From Klebsiella pneumoniae (GTDB lineage: Bacteria > Myxococcota_A > UBA796 > SXON01), in contig CAMAXZ010000010.1 in the NCBI GenBank assembly GCA_945862325.1, positions 53,487 through 117,486 of the forward strand: a stretch of DNA of 64,000 nt, given 5' to 3'. Under the pieces are notes generated by a model that was given only the letters and a program-made list of their open reading frames with translations, did not search any database and had not been told where the DNA came from. The position numbers were made by a program, and so were the translations under genes. Below, piece by piece: positions 1 through 7,552 of this stretch (its first letter is position 1; each line of letters starts with the position of its first letter).

Positions 1-2
1 AT

Positions 3-1871
3 TCGCCGAAAATCGGGGTCGAAGCAGGAATGGACGGCCTCGCGTCGTGGTTGGTCGCGGAGGGCTTCGACGCCACCGTGGCGTCCGTCGACGCGCTGCC
101 CGAGCTCGACCTCTACATCGCCACGTCCTACGCCGATCGAAGCGATGCCGAGGTGGCGGCGATCCAGGCGTGGGTCGAGGCGGGCGGCGGCTGGGTGCAG
201 GGCGGCCACGCGTGGTGGTGGGCGTACTCCAACGACAACGTCGCGGAAGACTACCCGGGCAACCGGATCTTGAACGCGATGGGCCTCACGATCACCGCCG
301 CCACGGTCGACGCCGGCACCGACGCGGTCGGCGCCGCCGCGCCCTCGTCGTTGTTCCACGCCGGGCGCGCGCTCGACGCCATCGAGGCCCACCTCGACGG
401 CTCTGCGCCGCTCGGGCGCGGGGAGCAGGGCGACGCGGCCGCCACGGTCGCCGACGCGGTACAGCAGCTCCCGTTCTCGTTCGCGCTCTACTTCGACCGC
501 GTTCGTGCCCTGCTCGACGTCGTCGACCCGGTGATCCCGACCGTGTCGGCGCCGCTCGTACGCGCCGATCGGCCGATCGAGGCCCTGCTCGTCACCATCC
601 AGTCGCGCTTCGCCGAGGAGCTCCCCCCCGAGGAGGTACCGGCGGTGCCGAGCGAGTTCCCCGGCCCCGTGCCGACCACCTCCCCGCGCGTGACCCGCAC
701 GGTCAACGTCGACGCGACCTACGCCGGGATGGACGACGACTATTGGTATGCGGGGGCCTCGGAGCCCGTGTGGCGCGGCACCGGCCTGTACGTTCCGCCC
801 GGCGAGGTGGTCACGGTCGAGGTTCCCTCGGCCTGGGTCGGGCAGGGCCTCAGCCTTCGCGTGGGCGCGCACACCGACGAGCTCTGGGGGCTCGGTGAGT
901 GGTCGCGCTTCCCCGAGCTCTCGCGGGTGTACACGATCGACGCCGCGACGGTGTCCGTCGCGTCCGGGTTCGGCGGGCCCCTCTACCTCCGCGTCCCTGC
1001 GGGCACCGCCCTCGGCGAAGGCCCGCTCACGGTGTCCGGGGCGGTCGAGTACGCGCGCTTCGTCACCGTTGGGGACCCCGACGCGTTCCGCGCCGTCCTC
1101 GCGAACGCGCCGCTCGCGGAGTTCGAAGGTCGTTCGTTCGTCCTCACGGTGCCGTCCGGCGAGGTTCCGTCGGGCGCGGACCCCCAGGCCCTGGTCGACT
1201 TCTGGGATCGCGTGCTCGACGCCGACGCCGACCTCGCCGCGATCGGACGCGCCCGCCCACGCGCGGAGCGCTTCGCGATGGACGTGCAGATCAGCGCGGG
1301 GTGGATGCACAGCGGGTACCCGATCATGGGGTACCAGTACACGTCGGTGCTCGCCGACGACGCGGGGCTCGTAGCGTCGGGCGATTGGGGCGCCTTCCAC
1401 GAGCTTGGCCACAATCACCAGTACGGGCCCACCAATCTGCCGGGCACCACCGAGTGTACGGTCAACCTCTGGTCGGTGTATGCGTCCGAGACCGTGGTCG
1501 GGGTCGATCGCGACGACGCGCACCCGGCCCTCGCGCCCGACGCGCGCCGCGCGACGATCGACGCGTATGTCGACGGCGGCCGTGACTTCGCGGGCGAGTG
1601 GAGCGTCTGGACGTGCCTCGAGACGTACCTGCAGCTCCAGGAGGCCTTCGGTTGGGAGCTCTACACCGAGCTGAACGCGACCTACCTCGCCATGCCGGAA
1701 GACGAACGTCCCACCACCGACGACGCCCGCGTGCAACGGTGGGTCGTCGAGTCGTCATGGGCCGCGGGGAAGGATCTCACCGCGTTCTACGCGGCATGGG
1801 GCTTCCCGGTCGACGACGATACCCGCGCGGCCGTGGAAGGGCTGCCCGAGTGGACCGACCACCCGATGTAG
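3..1871 (+). CDS. Peptidase M60 family metalloprotease, 5' truncated
   Basis: Secreted or surface zinc protease of the M60 (enhancin/IMPa-like) family, which cleaves glycosylated proteins such as mucins. The zinc motif HELGH lies at about 1398-1412, followed by NHQYG and a Glu 14 residues after the second His (TTE), which fits the family pattern HExxHx(8-28)E. The first 110 or so residues resemble the Rossmann-like N-terminal region of IMPa-type M60 proteins (GGGWVQGGHAWWW, then PGNRILNAMG). The reading frame is open to the left edge and the codons before the Met at 30 (SPKIGVEAG) read as normal protein, so the true start and any signal peptide lie outside the window. It ends 7 bp from the convergent next gene. 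Family assignment is firm; the substrate is unknown. Confidence 0.85.
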   Translation, partial: SPKIGVEAGMDGLASWLVAEGFDATVASVDALPELDLYIATSYADRSDAEVAAIQAWVEAGGGWVQGGHAWWWAYSNDNVAEDYPGNRILNAMGLTITAATVDAGTDAVGAAAPSSLFHAGRALDAIEAHLDGSAPLGRGEQGDAAATVADAVQQLPFSFALYFDRVRALLDVVDPVIPTVSAPLVRADRPIEALLVTIQSRFAEELPPEEVPAVPSEFPGPVPTTSPRVTRTVNVDATYAGMDDDYWYAGASEPVWRGTGLYVPPGEVVTVEVPSAWVGQGLSLRVGAHTDELWGLGEWSRFPELSRVYTIDAATVSVASGFGGPLYLRVPAGTALGEGPLTVSGAVEYARFVTVGDPDAFRAVLANAPLAEFEGRSFVLTVPSGEVPSGADPQALVDFWDRVLDADADLAAIGRARPRAERFAMDVQISAGWMHSGYPIMGYQYTSVLADDAGLVASGDWGAFHELGHNHQYGPTNLPGTTECTVNLWSVYASETVVGVDRDDAHPALAPDARRATIDAYVDGGRDFAGEWSVWTCLETYLQLQEAFGWELYTELNATYLAMPEDERPTTDDARVQRWVVESSWAAGKDLTAFYAAWGFPVDDDTRAAVEGLPEWTDHPM

Positions 1872-1878
1872 TCGTCGT

Positions 1879-3384
1879 CTACTCGACGAAACACTTCATC
1901 TGGTTGACGTTGCCGATGTCGTTCGCGGTCAACATCTCGACGTAGTCCTCGAACGACACCCCCTTGGGCGCCAACGCCGTGACCGGCTCCGCGTCCGGCG
2001 AATCGTCGACGTCGATCTCGACGGACGCGTCCCAGACGAGGCTGCCGTTCTCGAGGGTCGCGACGGAGTGACTGTTGAACCCCCACGCGATCCACGGTTC
2101 GGTGTTGGCCGCGCGCACGAGGTGCGTGGTGAAATTGACGCCGAGCACGGTCTGTTGCGCGTCGATCCCCCAGGTGTTGGCGAGCACGCTGAGCAGGCAG
2201 CTCATGGAGTGGCAGTACAACGAGAGGCCCTGTTCCCGGTCCAGCCAGTCCGAGAGCTGTGAGGCGATCGAGATCCAGTAGATGTACTGGCCCGCGTACT
2301 CGGAGTACACACCCGCGTTCGGGCTGTAGATGAGCCACGGGTCGGTGAACAGTCGATCCCGCAGCGCGTCCATCGCCGCGTACGGGTCGTCGACCGGCAC
2401 GCCCTCCAGCGCGTCGGCGGTGTCCGCGAGCGCGCCGATCCAAGGCGTCGAATCAGCATACCCCTCGCCCGAACCGTCGCGGAGCTGGCTGGCGCCGGCA
2501 AGGCGGTAGATCGTGTGTCGGGTGGAGCGGAAGCCGGGGATGGGCGCGGGGGTGCACCCGTCGCCGACACACCCGACCCACTCCCAACGGAGCTCGGACG
2601 TCTGTCGCCCAAGGGTCGCCTCGAGCGGATCGAGGTCGATCGCGACACGCTCGGTCCACGTGAGGGCGGCCGGAGCGCTCAGGGACACCGAGACGCCCGT
2701 CGGCACCGTCGCGTCGCCTTCGAGCGTCTGGAGCGCCGGGGTGGCGTATACCCGCGGGGTGCTGCCCCCGGCGTAGGCCACCGGCACGTTGCGAGCGACC
2801 CCGTCGGGGTCGGCCCCCCACGGCGCGAGGTCCGGGTCCTGCCAGGGCTGCACGGCGGGGCTCGCGTCGTCGAAGCGCCCTTCCGGGGTGCGGTACGCCG
2901 GCACGTCGATCGGCGTCGGGCGCACGGTCACGAGGTCGCGCTTGTGGAAGGCGAGCGGCACGATCGTGCCGCTCGCGGCCGAGAACTCGAGGAGCGCGGG
3001 GGCGAGGCGGACGACGCCGAGGTCCAGGGACGCCACACCGCGCGCGCCGTCGGAGCACTCGCTGAACGCCCAGACCGTCACGACGCCCGGCGCGAAGGGC
3101 GCGCCGTCGTCGTCGCGGCCGTCCCAGGACGCGGGTTCCCCGGCGCCGAAGGTGCCGAGCTGCCGCGCTTGTGTGGGGCCGTCGACGATCCACTCGATCG
3201 AGCAGGTGGCGCCCGCCCCGGTCGCGGCGAGGGTCGCGGAGAGGGTGATCGCCGGGTCCCCGTCGAGGGTCGGGTCGATCACGGTGGCGTCGGCGGTGAG
3301 GCTCGGCGTCGGGTACGTCGGGTCGGAGGTGCCGTCGCCTTCGTCGGCGGGCGCGCAGGCAAACAGGGAGAAGAGGAGGATCAT
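1879..3384 (-). CDS. Transglutaminase-like lipoprotein
   Basis: A 501-residue lipoprotein not matched to a named family. The start ATG overlaps the stop of the upstream gene (ATGA), implying coupled translation. The signal peptide is only MILLFSLFA before the lipobox Cys. Residues 20-130 look like an Ig-fold with a FlgD-like stretch (WDGRDDDGAPFAPGVVTVWA). Near the C-terminus the spacing fits a transglutaminase-like cysteine protease core: Cys391, then Gly-Ile 15 residues later (C-x14-GI), then His in NSHSV and Asp in VWDAS 13 residues after that His. The triad is therefore Cys391-His-Asp. The protein probably sits on the outer membrane and cleaves or crosslinks peptides. The lipoprotein call is firm; the enzyme call is inferred from spacing. 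Confidence 0.7.
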   Translation of the reverse strand: MILLFSLFACAPADEGDGTSDPTYPTPSLTADATVIDPTLDGDPAITLSATLAATGAGATCSIEWIVDGPTQARQLGTFGAGEPASWDGRDDDGAPFAPGVVTVWAFSECSDGARGVASLDLGVVRLAPALLEFSAASGTIVPLAFHKRDLVTVRPTPIDVPAYRTPEGRFDDASPAVQPWQDPDLAPWGADPDGVARNVPVAYAGGSTPRVYATPALQTLEGDATVPTGVSVSLSAPAALTWTERVAIDLDPLEATLGRQTSELRWEWVGCVGDGCTPAPIPGFRSTRHTIYRLAGASQLRDGSGEGYADSTPWIGALADTADALEGVPVDDPYAAMDALRDRLFTDPWLIYSPNAGVYSEYAGQYIYWISIASQLSDWLDREQGLSLYCHSMSCLLSVLANTWGIDAQQTVLGVNFTTHLVRAANTEPWIAWGFNSHSVATLENGSLVWDASVEIDVDDSPDAEPVTALAPKGVSFEDYVEMLTANDIGNVNQMKCFVE

Positions 3385-4463
3385 CGGGAGGCTCCGCGGC
3401 GTGCGACGATGAGGAGGCCGAGGGTCAGGAGCGCGCCGAGGGACGCGGGCCCGGGGGCGGTCGAGCACGTGCCCGGGGTCGACGTGGCGTCGTCGTCCCC
3501 GGGGATCGCGGACTCCCAGTCGTCACGCGCGTAGTCTTCGGGCTCGTCGACGTCGTCGGGGGCCTCGTCCACGCGGCCGTCGCAGTCGTCGTCCTTGCCG
3601 TTCGCTTCTTCCGACGCCCAGGGGCCGACCCACGCGTCGAGGTCGTCACAGTCTTCCTCGGCGGTCGCGCCGTCGCGATCGAGGTCCTCGGCGTCCACGA
3701 GGTCTCGCGCGCGGTCCTGCGCGGCGAGGGCGTCGGTGTCGAAGGCGTACACGAACACCACGCGGGCGGTGTCGCCGGCGGTGAGGTCGCCGAGCTCCAC
3801 GACCACGCCGGGCTGGGCGTCGTCGTACGACGCCCCGGTCTGACCCGCGAGGTCGGAGGCGGTCGCGCACCACGCGCACACCCCCGCGCTTCCGTCGCGG
3901 GCGGACACCGCCCAGGCGCGCCCGTCCACCTCGCTCGAGCCCACGGCGACGTCGCCCGAGGCGGTGTTGTTCGTGAGGTAGGAGCCGTTGAGCCAGTAGT
4001 CCATGTCGGGATCGAACAGGCGTGCGGCCATCAGTCCCGGCAGCGCGGTGCGCGCGGTGACGTCGATCACCGTGAACACCACCGGCTCGCCCCACGGAGC
4101 CACGATGTGCAGCGTCACGTCGACGGCGTCGTCCCCGCCTTCGCCGCGGAGGATCGCCACCGCCCCGTCGTCGTCCACCGGGTCGAACGACAACGTGAAG
4201 GCGCTCCCGAGGTGCGCCGCGCTCTGGACCCAGGTCCGATCGCCGCTCTCCAGGATCCACGCGTCGTACATCCAGCCGACGTTCAGGGCGTCCCCGCTGA
4301 GCGGGTAGGGGCCCACCGTGCCGTCGGGGTCGAAGTAGAGGCCGAGGTTGTCCGCGCCGAAGGAGCCGTCCGCGGACACGCTGACCGCGACGTGGTCCGT
4401 CACGACGCGCGTGCCCGCGAAGGCGCTGGAGAGGAGGAAGAGCAGCATCCAGGCACCGTACAC
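3381..4463 (-). CDS. Secreted MYXO-CTERM protein with MopE-like Asp/Cys segment
   Basis: A 360-residue exported protein of unknown function. The N-terminal helix (LLFLLSSAFA) is a signal peptide. Residues 20-250 look like a beta-rich extracellular domain. They are followed by a MopE-like metal-binding motif (DRDGATAEEDCDDLD, then ANGKDDDCDGRVDE), typical of myxobacterial surface proteins. The tail is Cys-Ser-Thr, a hydrophobic helix and ARRGASR, the MYXO-CTERM layout thought to be processed by a rhomboid-like myxosortase. The longest start is GTG at 4463; an ATG at 4448 is an alternative. Neither has a clear Shine-Dalgarno. It is coupled by a 4 bp overlap to the transglutaminase-like lipoprotein, so the two may act together at the cell surface. 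Confidence 0.75.
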   Translation of the reverse strand: MYGAWMLLFLLSSAFAGTRVVTDHVAVSVSADGSFGADNLGLYFDPDGTVGPYPLSGDALNVGWMYDAWILESGDRTWVQSAAHLGSAFTLSFDPVDDDGAVAILRGEGGDDAVDVTLHIVAPWGEPVVFTVIDVTARTALPGLMAARLFDPDMDYWLNGSYLTNNTASGDVAVGSSEVDGRAWAVSARDGSAGVCAWCATASDLAGQTGASYDDAQPGVVVELGDLTAGDTARVVFVYAFDTDALAAQDRARDLVDAEDLDRDGATAEEDCDDLDAWVGPWASEEANGKDDDCDGRVDEAPDDVDEPEDYARDDWESAIPGDDDATSTPGTCSTAPGPASLGALLTLGLLIVARRGASR

Positions 4464-4506
4464 CGCCCGACGTAGGGGCGTCCACGGGGCGCGACGCGGA
4501 TCGGCG

Positions 4507-4536
4507 TTGACATCCGAACGGTCGTGCGATTATTGT
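4507..4536 (+). promoter_or_regulatory. Sigma70-type promoter of the TetR gene, apparently leaderless
   Basis: TTGACA at 4507-4512, an 18 bp spacer, and TATTGT at 4531-4536. The start codon of the TetR gene begins at 4543, 7 nt after the -10, where transcription would be expected to start, so the mRNA would have no leader. No Shine-Dalgarno is visible. This is the best promoter match in the window. Confidence 0.75.
4515..4528. promoter_or_regulatory. Putative TetR operator in the promoter spacer
   Basis: An imperfect 14 bp inverted repeat, CGAACGgtCGTgCG (10 of 14 positions symmetric), lies wholly between the -35 and -10 boxes of the TetR promoter. A repressor bound here would block polymerase, the usual autoregulation layout of TetR genes. 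Assignment to this repressor is inferred from position and from a related palindrome at 5207-5224. Confidence 0.5.
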
Positions 4537-4542
4537 CCCGGC

Positions 4543-5157
4543 ATGGCCAGCAAAGGGGAAGACACGCGCGCCGCCATCCTGTCCATCGCGATGGAGCAGG
4601 CCGCCGTCGTCGGGCTCGACGGCCTGTCGATCGCGGGGCTCGCCGAGGCCGCGTCCTTGTCCAAGAGCGGGTTGTTCGCCCACTTCGGCTCCAAGGAGTC
4701 GTTGCAGATCGAGGTCATCCGCGCCGCGGCCGATCGCTTCGTCCACGTGGTGGTCCAGCCGGCCCTGCGCGCGCCGCGCGGTGTCCCGCGCTTGTTGGCG
4801 CTCGTCGAGCGCTGGATGGGGTGGGGCGCGCGCTCCGGCGGGTGCTTGTTCGTGTCCGCGTCCGCCGAGCTCGACGACCGCCCGGGGCCCGCGCGCGACG
4901 CGCTCGTGCAGACCCAGCGCGACTGGCTCGACACGCTGGCCGGCGCCGTCCGGATCGCCATCGCCGAGGGCCACCTCGCCGCCGATGTCGACCCGGTGCA
5001 GGCGGCGTTCGAGCTGCATGCCCTCACCCTGGGCTACCACCACGCCCGTCGATTCTTGCGCGACCCTTCGGCCGAGGCGCGGATGCGCGCCGCCGTGGCC
5101 GCGCTGTTCGCCCGTCACGTCACGCCCCTCGGCGCGACGTTTCTCACCCCGCGCTGA
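4543..5157 (+). CDS. TetR family transcriptional regulator
   Basis: A 204-residue repressor. The N-terminal DNA-binding domain is clear: helix 1 (TRAAILSIAMEQAAVVG), then LSIAGLAEAASLSKSGLFAHFGSKESL, the TetR helix-turn-helix signature ending in the F-x-x-K-E-x-L segment. The C-terminal 130 residues form the helical ligand and dimer domain with no motif that identifies the ligand. The start is set by the leaderless promoter, whose expected +1 falls on or next to this ATG, and by the normal TetR N-terminus. It is followed 16 bp later by an alpha/beta hydrolase in the same direction, which is probably co-transcribed and may act on or produce the inducer. Family call certain, ligand unknown. Confidence 0.93.
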   Translation: MASKGEDTRAAILSIAMEQAAVVGLDGLSIAGLAEAASLSKSGLFAHFGSKESLQIEVIRAAADRFVHVVVQPALRAPRGVPRLLALVERWMGWGARSGGCLFVSASAELDDRPGPARDALVQTQRDWLDTLAGAVRIAIAEGHLAADVDPVQAAFELHALTLGYHHARRFLRDPSAEARMRAAVAALFARHVTPLGATFLTPR

Positions 5158-5173
5158 GGCGCAAGGAGCTGCG

Positions 5174-6082
5174 ATGTCCATCGAGCCATTGTCCCGTTCT
5201 GAAAAAAGCACGAACGTTCGAGCTGTCGGAACAGCCACCACGAGCGAGGGCCGTGCCGCGCTCGAGCGTCGGCTTCGTCAGGGCCTGGCCGCGGCGGAGC
5301 GCGTGCACCCGCAGGTGGCGGCGCATCTCGCGCGGCTCGCGTTCCTGACGCCGGTCCGGCACCCGCGGCCGGCTCGGGAGACGGCGCTCCTCGCCGACGC
5401 CGAGCGCTTCACCGTTCGGGTGGGAGCGCGTCGCGTGGCCGCATGGTCGTGGGGCGACGGCGCGCCCGTGCTTCTGGTCCATGGCTGGGAAGGCCGTGGC
5501 GCGCAGCTCGGGGCCTTCGTGAAGCCGCTCGTCGACGCAGACCTTCGCGTCGTCGCCTTCGACGCTCCCGGACACGGCGAGAGCGACGGATGGACCACGA
5601 ACCTGCCGGAGATGGCGGCGGCGGTGCTCGCCGTCGATCACGCCGTCGGCGGGGCGGTCGGGGTGGTCGCGCACAGCTTCGGGGCTTGCGCCGTCTCGCT
5701 CGCGATGGTGGAGGGCTTCGCGCCCCTCGCGGCGGTGTACGTCGCTCCGGCGGCGGGCGTCGAGGAGACGATCGCGCGCTACCGTCGCATCGCCGGGTTC
5801 GGCGACGACGTCGAGTCCCGACTCCGGGCAGATCTTGCGCGGCGAACCACGATCCCGCTCGATCGGATGACGCGGGACGTGCTCTGCGGGGCGCATCCGC
5901 AGCCGCCCCTCCTCGTCGTCCACGACGCGGACGACGACGAGGTCCCGACCGAAGAGGCGCGTTCGATCGTCGATGCGTGGCCGGGCGCGCGCCTGATGGA
6001 GACGCACGGCCTCGGTCACCGCCGTATCCTGCGGGATCCTTCGGTCGTCGCGGCGGCGTCCGCGCACCTCGGAGCGCGCTGA
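5174..6082 (+). CDS. Alpha/beta hydrolase
   Basis: A 302-residue serine hydrolase of the alpha/beta fold, probably cytosolic (no signal peptide). Visible elements are the oxyanion HGW (VLLVHGWEGRG), the strand-turn FDAPGHGES, the nucleophile elbow AHSFGA with Ser, the acid Asp in VVHDADDDEVP, and the catalytic His in HGLGHRR. The start ATG has a good Shine-Dalgarno (AAGGAG at 5163-5168, 5 nt spacer). It lies 16 bp behind the TetR gene, and a near-perfect palindrome related to the TetR operator falls inside its first codons. The first 40 residues are polar and unlike the core fold. The substrate cannot be read from sequence; an ester or similar small molecule is likely. Confidence 0.88.
   Translation: MSIEPLSRSEKSTNVRAVGTATTSEGRAALERRLRQGLAAAERVHPQVAAHLARLAFLTPVRHPRPARETALLADAERFTVRVGARRVAAWSWGDGAPVLLVHGWEGRGAQLGAFVKPLVDADLRVVAFDAPGHGESDGWTTNLPEMAAAVLAVDHAVGGAVGVVAHSFGACAVSLAMVEGFAPLAAVYVAPAAGVEETIARYRRIAGFGDDVESRLRADLARRTTIPLDRMTRDVLCGAHPQPPLLVVHDADDDEVPTEEARSIVDAWPGARLMETHGLGHRRILRDPSVVAAASAHLGAR
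5207..5224. promoter_or_regulatory. Palindrome inside the hydrolase 5' coding region
   Basis: An 18 bp inverted repeat with one mismatched pair, centred on the perfect CGAACGTTCG at 5211-5220. It follows an A-rich stretch (GAAAAAAG) unusual in this GC-rich sequence. It shares the half-site CGAACG with the repeat in the TetR promoter, so it may be a second binding site for the same repressor. Confidence 0.4.
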
Positions 6083-6098
6083 GGATAGGTCCGGACGC

Positions 6099-7109
6099 AT
6101 GACCTTCGACCCTGACGCGCCGGCCGCCGGCGACGGCCTCTACGGCCTCCCCACCACTGTCGACGAGGCGCGCGTCGTCGTGCTGCCCGTCCCGTGGGAG
6201 GCGACCACGAGCTACCGCCGTGGCACGGCCCGCGGCCCCGCCGCCATGATGGAAGCCTCGTTCCAGGTCGATCTGTTCGACCTGGACGTGGGCCCCGCGT
6301 GGCGCCACGGCATCGCGTCTCTGCCGGCCGACCCGGACGTCGAGGCCTGGAACGCCGAGGCCGAGCCCGACGCGCTGCTCGTCATCGAGAGCGGCGGCGG
6401 CCACCCGGACGCGGCCGCGCGGGTCAACGAGCTCTCCGAGCGCGTCAACGCGCGGGTCTACGAGGTGGCGGCGGGCCTGTTCGCCCGCGGAAAGATCCCG
6501 GCGATCCTCGGGGGCGACCACTCCGTGCCCTTCGGCGCGATCCGCGCCGCGGCGGAGCGCCATCCGGGTCTGGGCGTGCTGCACATCGACGCCCATGCCG
6601 ACCTGCGCAGGGCCTACGAGGGGTTCACGTGGTCGCACGCCAGCATCTTCCACAACGTGATGACCCGGCTGCCCGGCGTGGGCCGCCTCGTCCAGGTGGG
6701 GATCCGCGACGTGGGCGAGGCAGAGGTGGCGATGATCCGCGAGAGTGAAGGGCGAATCGTCACCTTCTTCGACTCTGCGATCGGGCGTGCCCTCGCCGGC
6801 GGCACCACGTGGGCGTCGATCGTCGCCCGCGTCGTCGAGCGCCTGCCCGACCCCGTCTGGGTCAGCTTCGACGTCGACGGCCTCGATCCGTCCTTCTGCC
6901 CCGCCACCGGCACGCCGGTGCCCGGCGGGCTGTCGTTCCGTGACGTCGTCGTGCTGCTCGGCGAAGTGTCGCGGCACCGCCGGATCGTCGGCTTCGACCT
7001 CAACGAGATCGGCGACGCGGAGTGGGACGGCAACGTCGCGGCGCGCCTGTTCTACAAGCTCTGTGGGTGGTCGGCGGGCGCGTCGCCGCAGGGGGTCGAG
7101 CTGCCGTAG
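6099..7109 (+). CDS. speB: Agmatinase/arginase family ureohydrolase
   Basis: A 336-residue binuclear manganese hydrolase of the arginase/agmatinase/formimidoylglutamase fold. All metal-ligand motifs are present in order: GGDHS, then HIDAHADLR, then SFDVDGLDP. GTPVPGGLSFRD and FDLNEIG complete the family signature. It hydrolyses a guanidino compound to urea plus an amine; agmatine to putrescine is most likely from the overall pattern, but agmatinase and other ureohydrolases are hard to separate by eye. An insert near residues 90-130 (ESGGGHPDAAARVNELSERVNARVYEV is part of it) precedes the first metal motif. It starts 16 bp after the hydrolase stop with a weak Shine-Dalgarno (AGGATAGG), so it may be part of the TetR operon. 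Confidence 0.85.
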   Translation: MTFDPDAPAAGDGLYGLPTTVDEARVVVLPVPWEATTSYRRGTARGPAAMMEASFQVDLFDLDVGPAWRHGIASLPADPDVEAWNAEAEPDALLVIESGGGHPDAAARVNELSERVNARVYEVAAGLFARGKIPAILGGDHSVPFGAIRAAAERHPGLGVLHIDAHADLRRAYEGFTWSHASIFHNVMTRLPGVGRLVQVGIRDVGEAEVAMIRESEGRIVTFFDSAIGRALAGGTTWASIVARVVERLPDPVWVSFDVDGLDPSFCPATGTPVPGGLSFRDVVVLLGEVSRHRRIVGFDLNEIGDAEWDGNVAARLFYKLCGWSAGASPQGVELP

Positions 7110-7117
7110 GCTCGCCC

Positions 7118-7498
7118 TCAATCCACGTTGCGCATGTGGTGGGCGAGGCGCGTCAGCGCGCCATCGATCGTGCTTCGAAGCTCGAGATCCTCTACGTGAG
7201 CCTCCAGCGCGTGACGCATGCACGCCACCCACTCCTCCGCGGACGTGGCGTCGATGCGGAACGGCAGGTGGCGCGCCCGCAGGCGCGGGTGACCGAAGGC
7301 CTCGACGTAGAGCTGTGGCCCGCCGAGCCAACCGCTGAGGAACATGAACAGCTTCTGTCGGCTCCCGCGCAGGCTGGCGTCGTGCAAGGCGCGGACGTTG
7401 CGCGCGCCCGCCCAGGTGTCCATTCGGTCGTAGAAGCCGTCGACGATCGCCCGCACGCCCGACTCGCCGCCCACGCGCTCGTACAAGCTCGTTTCCAT
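7118..7498 (-). CDS. Truncated hemoglobin, group II type
   Basis: A 126-residue 2-over-2 globin. The start matches the group II pattern (SLYERVGGESGVRAIVDGFYDRM), followed by LFMFLSGWLGGP and the proximal histidine in GHPRLRARHLPF, with a conserved Trp in EEWVACM. Such proteins bind heme and O2 or NO and are linked to oxygen or nitrosative stress. The ATG at 7498 is preferred over the GTG at 7507. A -10-like GATACG (7512-7507) lies 8 nt upstream of the ATG with no Shine-Dalgarno, so the transcript may be nearly leaderless. It converges on the ureohydrolase with an 8 bp gap and is divergent from the sulfatase-like gene. Confidence 0.9.
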   Translation of the reverse strand: METSLYERVGGESGVRAIVDGFYDRMDTWAGARNVRALHDASLRGSRQKLFMFLSGWLGGPQLYVEAFGHPRLRARHLPFRIDATSAEEWVACMRHALEAHVEDLELRSTIDGALTRLAHHMRNVD

Positions 7499-7552
7499 GC
7501 GTCGCACGTATCCGGTGGGGCAGGCGGGGCCCGCGGCGCGCTAAGACGGGTC

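Noticed and set aside
5409..7331. Long minus-strand frame opposite the hydrolase and ureohydrolase
   Set aside because: Shadow frame; both plus-strand genes carry complete catalytic motifs.
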